From positions 124,001-188,000 of the forward strand of contig QCLC01000001.1 in NCBI GenBank assembly GCA_003214855.1: a DNA stretch of 64,000 nucleotides, written 5' to 3'. Source of the stretch: Prochlorococcus sp. AG-412-I05 (lineage in GTDB: Bacteria; Cyanobacteriota; Cyanobacteriia; PCC-6307; Cyanobiaceae). Shown here piece after piece: positions 17,460-26,743 of this stretch (positions within the stretch are counted from its first letter, which is position 1; every line of letters begins with the position of its first letter). The translations under genes and the position numbers were made by a program. The notes beneath the pieces are model-generated. The model saw nothing but the letters and a program-made list of their open reading frames with translations. It had not been told where the DNA came from and did no database searches.

Positions 17460-18386
17460 TCAGCTGCGACCGACCACCATGGTGCCGATGCCGGCGTCGG
17501 TGAACACCTCGAGAAGCAGGGCGTGGGGAACACGTCCATCAATGATATGGGCAGCGCCGACTCCTTGAGCTAGAGCTCTGATGCAGCATTCGGTTTTTGG
17601 GGTCATGCCGCCATTCACCACCCCTTCAGCGATGAGCTGGCGTGCTTCGGAGAGACGCAACTGATGAACAAGGGAACTTGGATCATCCCGATCTTGCAAG
17701 ATGCCTGGCGTGTCGGTCAGCAGGATTAGTTTCTCTGCTTCAAGAGCAGCGGCGATCTCACCGGCGACCGTGTCTGCATTGATGTTGTGGGAGCACCCCT
17801 CAGCAGTGGCGGCCACGCTTGAGATCACTGGTACATAACCCTTTGCGAGAATTGGTTCAAGTACATCGGTGTTGACTCGGGCTACATCTCCGACGAGTCC
17901 ATGGCTGCCGTCGCCCCAGGGTCGGGCTTCAACCAGACTCCCGTCACTGCCACTAAGGCCAACAGCCTTGGCCCCCAGTTGGTTGAGGCCATTAACGATT
18001 TGCTTGTTAACGCGTCCAACTAAAACCATTTCCACCACGTCCATGGTGTCTGCATCGGTAACGCGAAGTCCGTCGCGGAATTGTGCTGGAATCTCAAGCC
18101 TTTCCAGCCATTGGTTGATCTCTGGTCCGCCACCATGAACCACAACGGGCTCTACTCCCACACTGACGAGTAGGGCCAGGTCGCGAAAAACAGCTTCCTG
18201 CAAATTGGCGTGGGCCATGGCGGCACCGCCGTACTTGATGACAATGCGACGTCCGCTAAAACGTTGGATGTAAGGGAGGGCTTCGCTAAGTACAGAAACC
18301 CTGAGGGAGTCATCCTCTGTAAGCCTTCTCGCGGAGTTGGTTTGGCAGGGCTCAACCAGCGCTGCAGCAGATTTAGCTGACTCCAT
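17460..18386 (-). CDS. argB: acetylglutamate kinase
   Basis: A 308-residue amino-acid kinase that phosphorylates N-acetylglutamate, the second and controlling step of arginine synthesis. Glycine-rich nucleotide site KYGGAAM near residue 51, the substrate site [10 protein letters not shown] (about 82-91), and [16 protein letters not shown] near 258 are all present. In cyanobacteria this enzyme is the usual target of PII (GlnB), and the C-terminal region here keeps the arginine-sensitive type layout ([21 protein letters not shown]). It overlaps the end of the DUF2854 gene by 14 bases, suggesting co-transcription. Confidence 0.97.
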   Translation of the reverse strand: MESAKSAAALVEPCQTNSARRLTEDDSLRVSVLSEALPYIQRFSGRRIVIKYGGAAMAHANLQEAVFRDLALLVSVGVEPVVVHGGGPEINQWLERLEIPAQFRDGLRVTDADTMDVVEMVLVGRVNKQIVNGLNQLGAKAVGLSGSDGSLVEARPWGDGSHGLVGDVARVNTDVLEPILAKGYVPVISSVAATAEGCSHNINADTVAGEIAAALEAEKLILLTDTPGILQDRDDPSSLVHQLRLSEARQLIAEGVVNGGMTPKTECCIRALAQGVGAAHIIDGRVPHALLLEVFTDAGIGTMVVGRS

Positions 18387-18945
18387 CTTGACCTGTCAGT
18401 TCATCATCCTTGTTGACTGGCAGCAGGATGAGATCCAGGACCCCCGCGCTTGGAGATTTCAGTTCGGCGTGAAGGCCTTTGGCAAAGAAGCGGCCCAATC
18501 GCTCCTGGCGTTCCTGCCAGAGATCGAGTGGCACAGCACCCAGATTGAATCTCAAACGCACGCCGTAACCCGCTGCAGTTTCTAGTTCTTCAATCTCTTG
18601 GAGCTGAGGGGGGTTGTCTTTATCCCAGAGTTTGAGCGCTTCTAAGGACGTCTCAAGATGGGCTTTCTGTCCATAACGCCAGCGGGTTACATCCCAGACG
18701 AGTTTGCCCAGTTCCGGTGCTCCCTTCTCCCTGGCCTGACGCAGAACTGCGGCTGGAGTGACGCGTTTAGCAGGGGGGAGTTCAGAGGATTTCAGTGCTA
18801 GTCCTCCTATGAGGATGGGCACTCCATAGAAGATGGTTGGCAGGCTGAGGTTGGCATCGCCATTTGTGTAGGCCACCGCACCAACAACTGCAAGTACACC
18901 ACCTGCCACGGTCACGAGGCTGCCTGGAGAGAACAGATCATTCAT
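18373..18945 (-). CDS. DUF2854 membrane protein
   Basis: A 190-residue protein of the DUF2854 family found in cyanobacteria and plastids. Two hydrophobic helices occupy residues 8-27 and 35-52, followed by a soluble domain of about 135 residues with [17 protein letters not shown] and a conserved segment before the C-terminus. Function is unknown; distribution suggests a link to photosynthetic membranes. It is the first gene of a run with argB, with which it overlaps by 14 bases. Confidence 0.8.
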   Translation of the reverse strand: MNDLFSPGSLVTVAGGVLAVVGAVAYTNGDANLSLPTIFYGVPILIGGLALKSSELPPAKRVTPAAVLRQAREKGAPELGKLVWDVTRWRYGQKAHLETSLEALKLWDKDNPPQLQEIEELETAAGYGVRLRFNLGAVPLDLWQERQERLGRFFAKGLHAELKSPSAGVLDLILLPVNKDDELTGQDGVS

Positions 18946-18997
18946 GGCGTTTATTCTGACGCTTTAGCCTCCAGGCTGAGGGTAAGGATCCGTTGCA

Positions 18998-19198
18998 ATG
19001 GCTTCAGCTCATCCCTCTGATAGCGACTTGTCTGAGTTGATCACTCAGTTGGATGCTGATCGCGCTTGGTTGCTGGAGCAGATTGATCGTGGCCGTTGGG
19101 TTGAGTTGCGCCTTGATTTGGCTGCTCTGGAGAGGGAATTGGGCCAGCTGTTGACTCGAGCTGCCGAGGGCCTTGAAGACGAGAACAGCTTCGGGTAA
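18998..19198 (+). CDS. small helical protein, unknown function
   Basis: A 66-residue acidic, all-helical protein (DLSELITQLDADRAWLLEQID, LDLAALERELGQLLTRA) likely to form a coiled helical hairpin in the cytosol. ATG start, ending just nine bases before the convergent ssb stop. The regular heptad-like leucines and clean start support it as real; no family recognised. Confidence 0.6.
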   Translation: MASAHPSDSDLSELITQLDADRAWLLEQIDRGRWVELRLDLAALERELGQLLTRAAEGLEDENSFG

Positions 19199-19207
19199 TG
19201 AATGCGT

Positions 19208-19690
19208 TCAGAAGGGAATGTCATCGGTGTCTGGCACCAGTGGGGCACTATTCCAGCTGGCAGCTTCTGGTTCTGCAGTTGTTACCGGTTTGGGTGCTGG
19301 CGTCTCGGCTATCGGTATCGGTCGTGAGGTCTGGTTGGTTGTATTGCTAGTAAGTCGTTCTGGGTTACTAGTAGTTTGACCAGTTTGGCCGGAGAGGGAA
19401 TGAAGACGCGCGAGAGTGAATTCGGCGCGCTTTTCCTTGGTGCCATCTTGGCGGGGAACTGTGTTCATTCGTAGTCGACCTTCAATCACAAGTTTTTGCC
19501 CAACTTGGACGCGGTTTTGTAGATCCTGGGCAAGATTGCCCCATCCCACCACCTTGAGCTGACCAGGGGCAGTGTCGACACGAAGTGCATCGAAGCGCAC
19601 CTCCATCTCGGCGATCGGTGTTTGGTTGTCTTGGGTATAACGAATGGTTGGAGCCTGGATCACTTCCACTTCAAGTACGCAGTGGTTCAT
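19208..19690 (-). CDS. ssb: single-stranded DNA-binding protein
   Basis: A 160-residue SSB: an OB-fold of about 105 residues (VVGWGNLAQDLQNRVQVGQKLVIEG within it), a Thr/Pro/Asn-rich linker, and the acidic tip ending DTDDIPF that recruits repair and replication proteins. It lacks the usual Trp-rich first strand of E. coli SSB and matches the cyanobacterial/plastid-type variant that begins MNHCVLEVEV. It is divergent from cobK with 29 bases between starts. Confidence 0.9.
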   Translation of the reverse strand: MNHCVLEVEVIQAPTIRYTQDNQTPIAEMEVRFDALRVDTAPGQLKVVGWGNLAQDLQNRVQVGQKLVIEGRLRMNTVPRQDGTKEKRAEFTLARLHSLSGQTGQTTSNPERLTSNTTNQTSRPIPIAETPAPKPVTTAEPEAASWNSAPLVPDTDDIPF

Positions 19691-19719
19691 GTCCTTCCCT
19701 TGGAGTGAGAGTCATTTTG

Positions 19720-20541
19720 ATGCAAGCTTGCAGGAATGACCAGCAGCATGTCTGGTTGCTATCTGGGACTGGTGAAGGGCCTGTTTTGGTGGCCTCTTTG
19801 GTGGCTCAGGGATGGCGAGTCAGTGTCAGTGTCGTCAGTGCTAGCGCCGCAGGGGCCTACGCAGGTCTGTCCTTGGAAGATCTTTGGACGGGCCCCCTCG
19901 ACGGAGTGGAAGGGATACTCGGGGTGCTTGATCATGCTCGTCATCGCCATCAAGGCTTTGATTGGGTGGTGGATGCGACCCATCCCTTTGCGGTGAAGAT
20001 CAGTACGGATCTGCAGCGTGCCTGTCAGAAATTCGCTCAGCCTTTGTTGCGCTTTGAGCGTCCCATGGAGGGTTATGGAGAAGCATCCTTGATCGCGAGC
20101 TCGGCTGATTTGGCAAGGCAAACATTTCAAGGAAGTCGATTGTTGATGGCTCTTGGAGCAAGGCATCTTGGCCAGGCTGTTAGGGCAGCTCGTCAGGCTG
20201 GAGCTCAAGTGTTTGCCCGTGTGCTGCCTTCGCCGGAAAGTCTTCGACATGCTTTGGCGAGTGGCTTGCCAGAGCACCATCTGGCTGTGGTGCGTCCGCT
20301 GCAGGGGCAATCTCATGGCGAACTGGAGTCAGCCTTGTGCAGGCGCTGGTCGATTACAGCAGTGGTTTGCAGGCAGTCGGGGGGGGTGACGGAGCAGCTC
20401 TGGCACAAGATCTCTCGGCAGCAGGGTCTTGGCCTTTGGTTGATCTCGCGGCCACAGCCCTGCGTTGCAGTAGAAGCCATCGGTAGCGTTGAGAGCCTGC
20501 TCAATCGGCTCTCAACCAATCCAGTAACTCCACTTTGCTGA
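19720..20541 (+). CDS. cobK: precorrin-6A reductase
   Basis: A 273-residue NADPH-dependent enzyme of the CobK/CbiJ family, reducing precorrin-6A in corrin-ring (cobalamin) synthesis. Marks: GTGEGPVLVASLV near the N-terminus, the DWVVDATHPFAVKIS block (about 88-102), LLRFERPM, and LMALGARHLGQ. The frame is open for 45 codons upstream but that part runs into ssb on the other strand; the ATG at 19720 is the expected start. cobO at 42.4 kb serves the same pathway. Confidence 0.88.
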   Translation: MQACRNDQQHVWLLSGTGEGPVLVASLVAQGWRVSVSVVSASAAGAYAGLSLEDLWTGPLDGVEGILGVLDHARHRHQGFDWVVDATHPFAVKISTDLQRACQKFAQPLLRFERPMEGYGEASLIASSADLARQTFQGSRLLMALGARHLGQAVRAARQAGAQVFARVLPSPESLRHALASGLPEHHLAVVRPLQGQSHGELESALCRRWSITAVVCRQSGGVTEQLWHKISRQQGLGLWLISRPQPCVAVEAIGSVESLLNRLSTNPVTPLC

Positions 20542-20561
20542 CGTTCTTCGCAAAGGTTTTC

Positions 20562-20921
20562 ATGGTTGATCGAGGATCCTCATCGACACTGGTTTTGGTG
20601 TTGACAACAGAGGCAAACGCAAACTTGGCCGAGGGATTGGCCAATGAGCTCTTGGCCCGCAGGTTGGCGGCCTGCGTGAGTTTGCAGCAGATTCAATCCC
20701 ACTACTGTTGGCAGGGGAAGCTGGAACGAGCGCAGGAAGTGCAATTGCTGATCAAGACCAGTCATGATCAGCTGGAGGCACTGCATCAGGCGATTAAAGA
20801 GTTACACAGCTATGAGACCCCAGAGTGGATTTACTGGTCAGCCACTGCAAGTGATCCTTACGCTGCTTGGGTAGCAGCAGCTGTGGAACCTGTTGAAGGG
20901 GTGATAGAACCCTTCAATTAG
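20562..20921 (+). CDS. cutA: CutA1-family protein (divalent cation tolerance)
   Basis: A 119-residue protein of the small, very stable trimeric CutA family (ferredoxin-like fold). Family marks: LVLTTEANANLAEGLANELL, CVSLQQIQSHYCWQGKL, KTSHDQLEAL, and HSYETPEW. An upstream TTG exists, but the ATG at 20562 has an AAAGG six bases before it and fits the family's length (about 105-115), so it is preferred. Despite the name, the biochemical role is unsettled. The gene ends with a four-base overlap of the convergent kinase gene. Confidence 0.88.
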   Translation: MVDRGSSSTLVLVLTTEANANLAEGLANELLARRLAACVSLQQIQSHYCWQGKLERAQEVQLLIKTSHDQLEALHQAIKELHSYETPEWIYWSATASDPYAAWVAAAVEPVEGVIEPFN

Positions 20922-21949
20922 TTCAGATGCTTCGCTACTAATTCTGGAAGCGACACCTGTGAGCGCGGACCGAGTTGGGTGATCACCTGGCCGGCGCAGA
21001 TGGATCCAATTTGTCCACAGGTTTCCAAAGGGGTTCCCTGGGTGTAACCGTGTAGGAAGCCACCGGCGTAGAGATCACCTGCACCTGTGGTGTCAACCAC
21101 GTTGCCAAGTTTGTAGGCAGGAATATTCCAGCGTTGATCACCAGCGAGCACGACAGATCCGTGCTCGCTGCGGGTGAGGGCTGCCACCTTGCAGCGGCCT
21201 TTCACTTCTTCCAATGCAGCCTCGAAGCTGACACTTTTGTAAAGAGAGGTGATTTCGCTGTCGTTAGCAAACAGCAGATCAACATGGCCATCCACCAGCG
21301 TCAGGAAGCTGTCGCGATGCCGATCAACGCAGAAGCCATCGGAAAGAGAGAGGGCTACTTGACCTCCTGAATCACGACAGGCTTTTGCAGCAGCGATGAA
21401 GGCTTTTTTGGCTGCCGGACTGTCCCATAGATACCCCTCGAGGTAGAGCACCTTGGCTTGGCGAACCATTGACAGGTCTAAATCTTCAGGGTCCAGCTGC
21501 ACCGAAGCTCCTAGATAGGTACACATGGTGCGTTGCGCATCAGGGGTGACCAGGATCAGACAGCGAGCCGTAGAAGGACCATCACTTGCTGGTGGAGTCT
21601 CGAATCGAGCGCCTACTGAGCGGATGTCGTGGCTAAAAATGCTGCCTAGTTGATCATTTTTGACTCGACCGATGAAGCCTGCCTTCCCGCCGAGCTGAGC
21701 CAGACCTACCAGGGTGTTGGCGGCGGATCCACCTGAAGTCTCTAGACCTGGTCCACTGATGGAGTAAAGCGCTTCTGCTTGGGCTTCATCCACCAAGGCC
21801 ATATTGCCTTTACTCAGGCTGTGTGCATCAAGGAAGGCATCGTCCGCCTGCACCAGCACGTCCACGATGGCATTGCCTATTCCAACCACATCGAGAGGAC
21901 GATCACTGAACCTGGGGATAGCCATGGAGGGATGCATGGGAGAACTCAT
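20918..21949 (-). CDS. PfkB-family carbohydrate/nucleoside kinase
   Basis: A 343-residue ribokinase-type kinase. The N-terminal substrate block VVGIGNAIVDVLVQADD, the GGSAANTLVGLAQLGG motif, and the C-terminal DTTGAGDLYAGGFLHG with its catalytic Asp and anion hole are clear. Similar proteins in cyanobacteria are annotated as adenosine kinase-like or sugar kinase; the sequence alone does not give the substrate. It follows purA by 40 bases on the same strand, which may hint at purine salvage. Confidence 0.9.
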   Translation of the reverse strand: MSSPMHPSMAIPRFSDRPLDVVGIGNAIVDVLVQADDAFLDAHSLSKGNMALVDEAQAEALYSISGPGLETSGGSAANTLVGLAQLGGKAGFIGRVKNDQLGSIFSHDIRSVGARFETPPASDGPSTARCLILVTPDAQRTMCTYLGASVQLDPEDLDLSMVRQAKVLYLEGYLWDSPAAKKAFIAAAKACRDSGGQVALSLSDGFCVDRHRDSFLTLVDGHVDLLFANDSEITSLYKSVSFEAALEEVKGRCKVAALTRSEHGSVVLAGDQRWNIPAYKLGNVVDTTGAGDLYAGGFLHGYTQGTPLETCGQIGSICAGQVITQLGPRSQVSLPELVAKHLN

Positions 21950-21989
21950 AAGTATCGATCCCCGTCCACCATCTGTTTTGAGAAAGGGC

Positions 21990-23309
21990 TTAGGCGCTTA
22001 GGAGAGCCCGTTTGGGACCGTGGATCGGATCTTCTACAACGATTGTTTGATCACGGTTGGCACCTAGGGAGACGATGGCAATCGGCACTTCCATCAGGTC
22101 GGCGAGGAAGCGCAGATAGTCCATCGCTGTGGTTGGTAGGTCTTCAAGACGGCGGCAGTCTGCAGTGGAGCATTGCCAGCCTGGCAGGGTCTCGAAGATT
22201 GGATGACAGCGGGCAAAGTCTTCTGCGCTGCTAGGGAAGTGTTCAATTCGTTCACCATTGAGTTCGTAGGCCACGCACACTCGGATTTCGTCGAGCTCAT
22301 CAAGCACATCGAGTTTGGTAATAGCCAGGCAATCCAGGCCATTCACTGCTACTGCGTAACGACCAATGACTCCATCGAACCAGCCGCAGCGTCTGCGGCG
22401 GCCTGTGGTGGTGCCGAATTCACCTCCCCGGTCACAGAGCTGTTCATTGATGCTTCCTTCCAGCTCTGTTGGGAAAGGACCTTCTCCTACACGAGTGGTG
22501 TAAGCCTTGGCAACACCGATCACTCGATCGATCAGCGTGGGTCCGACTCCAGCTCCGATGCATGCACCGCCTGAGATTGGATTGGAGGAGGTGACATAGG
22601 GATAGGTGCCGTGATCAAGATCTAAAAGGGTCCCTTGAGCTCCTTCAAAAAGAATGTTTTTGCGGCTGCGGGCAGCTTGATGAATGGTTTGAATACAGTC
22701 GACAACGTGTGGAGCAAGCCTTTGCCCATAGCCGAGGTATTCCTCGATGACCTGCTCTGAGTCAAGTGGTGCCACACCATAAATTTGTTCGAGCAGACGA
22801 TTCTTTTCTTGCAGAGGGCCACGCAGCCGCTCTCGTAGTCGTTGGCTATCTAAAAGATCAAGTACGCGAATGCCGTTGCGTTGAGATTTATCGGCATAGG
22901 TGGGACCGATGCCCCGTCCAGTAGTGCCGATACGTTGATCGCCACGTTCTTGCTCCATCGCCTCATCCAAGAGGCGGTGATACGGCATCGTGACGTGGGC
23001 AGTCGACGCCAGTTGAAGACCTGAGATGTCAATGCTGTTCTCAAGCAGCATGTCTAGCTCCTTGAGCATCACTTTGGGATCGATGACTGTGCCAGAGCCG
23101 ATCAGGCAGATTGTTTCTGGGTAAAGGATTCCTGAGGGAATGAGGTGCAGTTTGAGCACCTGGTCATCCACAACAATTGTGTGGCCGGCATTGACGCCAC
23201 CTTGATAGCGGACGACAACATCAGCTGAACGGCTTAGGAGATCGGTGATCTTGCCTTTTCCTTCGTCACCCCACTGCGCACCGATGACGACAACATTGGC
23301 CAAGGACAC
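21990..23309 (-). CDS. purA: adenylosuccinate synthetase
   Basis: A 439-residue GTP-dependent enzyme that joins IMP and aspartate, committing IMP to AMP. The P-loop-like [16 protein letters not shown] is at residues 11-26, NAGHTIVV near 39-46, and the central GIGPTYADK block and [20 protein letters not shown] are intact, as is [15 protein letters not shown]. Length is standard. It is in a run proS-psb27-purA-kinase, all minus strand, with gaps below 90 bases. Confidence 0.97.
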   Translation of the reverse strand: MSLANVVVIGAQWGDEGKGKITDLLSRSADVVVRYQGGVNAGHTIVVDDQVLKLHLIPSGILYPETICLIGSGTVIDPKVMLKELDMLLENSIDISGLQLASTAHVTMPYHRLLDEAMEQERGDQRIGTTGRGIGPTYADKSQRNGIRVLDLLDSQRLRERLRGPLQEKNRLLEQIYGVAPLDSEQVIEEYLGYGQRLAPHVVDCIQTIHQAARSRKNILFEGAQGTLLDLDHGTYPYVTSSNPISGGACIGAGVGPTLIDRVIGVAKAYTTRVGEGPFPTELEGSINEQLCDRGGEFGTTTGRRRRCGWFDGVIGRYAVAVNGLDCLAITKLDVLDELDEIRVCVAYELNGERIEHFPSSAEDFARCHPIFETLPGWQCSTADCRRLEDLPTTAMDYLRFLADLMEVPIAIVSLGANRDQTIVVEDPIHGPKRALLSA

Positions 23310-23395
23310 TGCGGCCCGAAGCCGCCGTTATTCAGAACGGGGATCTTCCCAGATATCCCTGCCTTAAGTCAAACAGTGATTACCTAGCAGTTGAT

Positions 23396-23836
23396 TTATC
23401 TGCCTCTTAATACAGTTTGTTCTGCCTTGGCAAGTTCTTTAGTGATCCGATTTTGAAGTTCTTCCGGTAGGGGGCGGTTGGAGAAGTTGTTGTAATGACC
23501 AGCTAGGGAATTGAGGGCTGTCTGCATGGTGGTGAAGGACTGCAGGTTATTCACCTTGGAGCGAGGCCGATATCGGGCGATGTAGTTGTAGCTCAGGTCA
23601 CGAGCCTCCTCTTGCGCTGCTGAAAAGCCTTCGTCGTCCGAGGACAGGGCGATTGCGTCTTGCAGGTTGTGAGCCACGTTGACTGTGTCGTCTACATAGT
23701 TTCCGGACAATTGGATCTCGGCTGCATTGGCGCTTCCGTTGGCTGTGAGCATCAGGCAAAGGACAAGGCAGATTGCCAATCCTGCCCGCATCAACTGCTT
23801 GGCCATGTGATGCAAGGCAGTAGTCATCCGGTTCAT
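23396..23836 (-). CDS. psb27: photosystem II assembly protein Psb27
   Basis: A 146-residue precursor of Psb27, which binds CP43 on the lumenal side during PSII assembly and repair. The mature four-helix protein is recognised by NYVDDTVNVAHNLQDAI, ARDLSYNYIARYRP and NSLAGHYNNFSNRPLPEEL. The leader has a hydrophobic core (residues 17-32) and ends SANAAE, a signal peptidase I site. Unlike the Psb27 of Synechocystis, no lipobox is seen: the two leader cysteines (23, 27) are preceded by Ile and Leu, so lipid anchoring seems absent. It is 28 bases after proS. Confidence 0.93.
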   Translation of the reverse strand: MNRMTTALHHMAKQLMRAGLAICLVLCLMLTANGSANAAEIQLSGNYVDDTVNVAHNLQDAIALSSDDEGFSAAQEEARDLSYNYIARYRPRSKVNNLQSFTTMQTALNSLAGHYNNFSNRPLPEELQNRITKELAKAEQTVLRGR

Positions 23837-23864
23837 TCCATTCCCAAGAATTTTAAATGGCTGG

Positions 23865-25664
23865 TCAGACCCTTGTGTTTTGGTTCGCTGCTATCTCGTT
23901 AACCAGTGCGTTAAAGGCCTGTTTTGCAGAAAGTATTTGAACCTTGCGGCTGGATCTTTGAATCAGTTCCACCTGCCCCTTGGCGGCATCTCTGCCAACC
24001 ACGACTCGCCAAGGGATACCGATCAGGTCAGCATCTTTGAATTTCACGCCGGCGCGTTCAGTCCTGTCATCAAGTAGCGCTTCGATATCAGCTGCTTGTA
24101 GTTCGCTGTAAAGCTGTTCGGCCAGCTTTTGCTGAACCTCATCCTGGATGTTGGCTACCACGATGATGACCTCAAATGGGGCTATAGCCAGAGGCCAATT
24201 CATGCCAGCTTGGTCATGGTGTTGTTCCACAGCGGCCTGGGCAAGTCTGGAAATCCCGATGCCGTAACACCCCATCCAGAATGGCTCCTGAGTGCCCTGG
24301 TCATTGGTGAAACAGGCTTCTAGGGCTTCTGAGTACTTGCGACCTAATTGGAAAATGTGTCCTACCTCAATGCCTCTTCTCTCCTCCAGAATCTGGCTGG
24401 AGTCATGGATACAGCGATCGCCAGCCTGCGATTTGCGTAGATCGACGCTTTTGGGTACTTCCCCGAGTTTTGACCAGGTCATGCCAGTTCGATGCTGATT
24501 GTTTTGATTGGCACCGCAGACAAAACAGTTCAGCTCAGTAGCTGTCGGGTCAGCTAGGCGTAGGAAATGTTTTGTCCAGCTTGTGGCTCCGCTTAACAGG
24601 GCATCGTCTAGGTCAGGCCCTATCGCCCCAAAGGGCCAGGCTTCAAGCTTTTGTGCAGTGATTTGATCGGCGCTGATGGGGGCCACATCGAGCACCCCCT
24701 TGTTTAGTTCCCTGCTTAGGGCGTTGATCAGCTTTACCTCATTGAGTTGCTGATCTCCTCGGATGCTTACAAGGACTGGTTGAAGTTCACCATCTTCGAT
24801 GCGGGCCAGCATGACCAGCACCTTCACCACTTGAGACGGAACAAGGCCCTGGGCGGTACACAGTGTCTCGATCGTTCCCTGTTCGGGTGTATCAAGCAAG
24901 GCAACTTTTGAAGCAGGCAGGGGGATGGCCTTTGGTGGATGAGAGACGGCCTTTTCTTGGTTGGCGGCGTAGAGGCCATCACCACTGATCAGGATCAGGT
25001 CTTCGCCAGCATCCGCTGTGACCATAAATTCTTGAGACGAGGCTCCGCCGATGGCTCCGCTGTCGGCTTCCACGGCGACGGTTTCGAGTCCGCAACGGGA
25101 GAAGATTCGTTGATAGGCCTCATCCATGGCTCTGTAGGTCATGGAGAGGTCTGCTTCGCAGGAATGGAAGGAATAGGCGTCCTTCATGATGAATTCGCGG
25201 CCGCGCATCAGGCCAAAACGTGGGCGAATCTCATCGCGGAATTTGCTTTGGATCTGATAGAGCGTTACAGGAAGCTGTCGATATGAGCGCAGCAGGTCTC
25301 CGGCAAGACTTGTGATCACCTCTTCATGGGTGGGGCCGAGTCCGAGTTCTCGTCCTTGGCGGTCTTCAAGGTGGAACATCAGGCCTTCGCCGGCCGTGTA
25401 CCCCTGCCATCGGCCACTACGCCGCCAGAGCTCTGCAGGCTGCAATTGAGGTAACAAGGTCTCCAGAGCACCAGTGGCATCCATTTCCTCCTGCACAATT
25501 GCTGTGATTTTGCGCAGGACCCGCCACATCAGGGGTAGATAGGCATAAATGCCTGAAGTCACACGACGGATATATCCCCCTCTGAGCAGCAATTGATGGG
25601 AGGCGATTTCCGCGTCAGCTGGTACGTCGCGCAACGTCACCAGCATCAGGCGGGAGACGCGCAT
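23865..25664 (-). CDS. proS: prolyl-tRNA synthetase
   Basis: A 599-residue class II synthetase charging tRNA-Pro. The bacterial-type architecture is seen: N-terminal catalytic core with GIYAYLPLMWRVLRKI (motif 1), GLGPTHEEVITSL and FRDEIRPRFGLMRGREF (motif 2), an inserted editing domain (about 220-400), motif 3 (GCYGIGISRLAQAAVEQHHD) and a C-terminal anticodon-binding domain. Start at the ATG (MRVSRLML) at 25664. It is divergent from the HTH-like gene. Confidence 0.97.
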   Translation of the reverse strand: MRVSRLMLVTLRDVPADAEIASHQLLLRGGYIRRVTSGIYAYLPLMWRVLRKITAIVQEEMDATGALETLLPQLQPAELWRRSGRWQGYTAGEGLMFHLEDRQGRELGLGPTHEEVITSLAGDLLRSYRQLPVTLYQIQSKFRDEIRPRFGLMRGREFIMKDAYSFHSCEADLSMTYRAMDEAYQRIFSRCGLETVAVEADSGAIGGASSQEFMVTADAGEDLILISGDGLYAANQEKAVSHPPKAIPLPASKVALLDTPEQGTIETLCTAQGLVPSQVVKVLVMLARIEDGELQPVLVSIRGDQQLNEVKLINALSRELNKGVLDVAPISADQITAQKLEAWPFGAIGPDLDDALLSGATSWTKHFLRLADPTATELNCFVCGANQNNQHRTGMTWSKLGEVPKSVDLRKSQAGDRCIHDSSQILEERRGIEVGHIFQLGRKYSEALEACFTNDQGTQEPFWMGCYGIGISRLAQAAVEQHHDQAGMNWPLAIAPFEVIIVVANIQDEVQQKLAEQLYSELQAADIEALLDDRTERAGVKFKDADLIGIPWRVVVGRDAAKGQVELIQRSSRKVQILSAKQAFNALVNEIAANQNTRV

Positions 25665-25775
25665 GAATCGGACCTCAGTGGATGGGGGAAACTACCATCC
25701 GCGGTCCAAAAAAGCCGATCACGAAACTGTCTTAAGGCGCCGAATCGACCTGTACGAGATGAGTCTCACCTGCTA

Positions 25776-26276
25776 ATGTCGCGCAACATCAAGAAGCGGT
25801 TAGTCGATCTCATGTCTGATGGCTCGGTCAATTCTGATTCTCCTCTACCCAGCCCTTCTTCCGATTTAAGCAAAGATATTAATGCTGTGATGGCTCAATC
25901 TGATGCGCTTGTTGGTATCGATGACGTTCAGAAGTCTTTGAATCGTTCAAGGGCTTCGGTGTATCGCTACACCAATACAGATCCACGCAACCTCAATCCT
26001 TCGTTTAATCCTCGCAAGCTCAATCCTGAGTATCGAAGCGATCAGAAAGATCCCCTTCTTTTTCATCCAAATGAAGTCGCCCGTTTCGCAAAGGATGTTT
26101 TAAGGATCAAAGAGGTCACTGTTGAGGTTCTGAATTCCCCCTCAACAGCAACGCAACAGGTGCTTGCATCAATCCTTGAGGAGCTGCGTGCGATTAGGTC
26201 ACAGCTTGATGGATTGAATGATGCACCGTCAGATTTGGCCGCCCATCGAGAGCGGCAGGATCGTCCTGCTGCATAA
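25776..26276 (+). CDS. HTH-like DNA-binding protein, conserved in picocyanobacteria
   Basis: A 166-residue protein. The middle, GIDDVQKSLNRSRASVYRYTNTDPRNLNPSFNP, looks like a helix-turn-helix of the MerR/excisionase sort with a short wing, followed by residues that may set an operator contact; the C-terminal third is a helix with heptad leucines (VLASILEELRAIRSQLDGL). Similar genes have been labelled resolvase in marine Synechococcus. The frame is open upstream but would overlap proS; the ATG at 25776 (MSRNIKK) is chosen, with MSDGSVN further in possible. A regulator or nucleoid role is inference. Confidence 0.6.
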   Translation: MSRNIKKRLVDLMSDGSVNSDSPLPSPSSDLSKDINAVMAQSDALVGIDDVQKSLNRSRASVYRYTNTDPRNLNPSFNPRKLNPEYRSDQKDPLLFHPNEVARFAKDVLRIKEVTVEVLNSPSTATQQVLASILEELRAIRSQLDGLNDAPSDLAAHRERQDRPAA

Positions 26277-26401
26277 CGTCTCTTTCGGTGACAGAATATT
26301 TTGTAGCGGTTTCCGAGAATGGCTTGTCCAGACCCTGAAATCGCCCCGATGAAGGTGGGTGATGCTATCCCCTACACCGGGTCGTTCTAAACCACCCCTG
26401 C

Positions 26402-26743
26402 ATGGATTCTGACCCAGCCTTAGTTTCAAGCCCCTCTTCTAAGGGTGAGGAGCCGTCCAGATCAAGTCATGATTCTGGTCTCATTGGACCCGATCCTGAA
26501 GATCCTTTCAGTTTGAGTGCGCCTTCGATTGCGTTGCTGGGTTTGACTATTGCCATCGCAACCGTTGGAGTACCCCTCGCGGCAGTTTTGACAGATCGGT
26601 CTGCGGGGAGGGAAAGCATGGTTCCCACAGCCTTGGAGAAAGATGGATCTAAGCTCTCTACTCCCATCTCCTTCACCCGGGTTGGTCAACCTGTTGGTGG
26701 AGATTCCGGCGGGAAGCCGGAACAAGTACGAATATTTCGATGA
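26402..26743 (+). CDS. small single-pass membrane protein overlapping ppa paralogue
   Basis: A 113-residue protein with an acidic Ser/Pro-rich N-terminus ([13 protein letters not shown]), a single hydrophobic helix (about residues 43-63) and a polar tail. The helix and the motif before it read as a genuine protein. The last 34 codons overlap the start of the second pyrophosphatase gene in another frame by 101 bases, unusual for this genome; a shifted or lost stop codon is likely, so the true end may have been earlier in related strains. Confidence 0.6.
   Translation: MDSDPALVSSPSSKGEEPSRSSHDSGLIGPDPEDPFSLSAPSIALLGLTIAIATVGVPLAAVLTDRSAGRESMVPTALEKDGSKLSTPISFTRVGQPVGGDSGGKPEQVRIFR

Noticed and set aside
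19759-20316. 185-codon minus-strand frame
   Set aside because: Lies wholly within cobK, which has clear family motifs on the plus strand.
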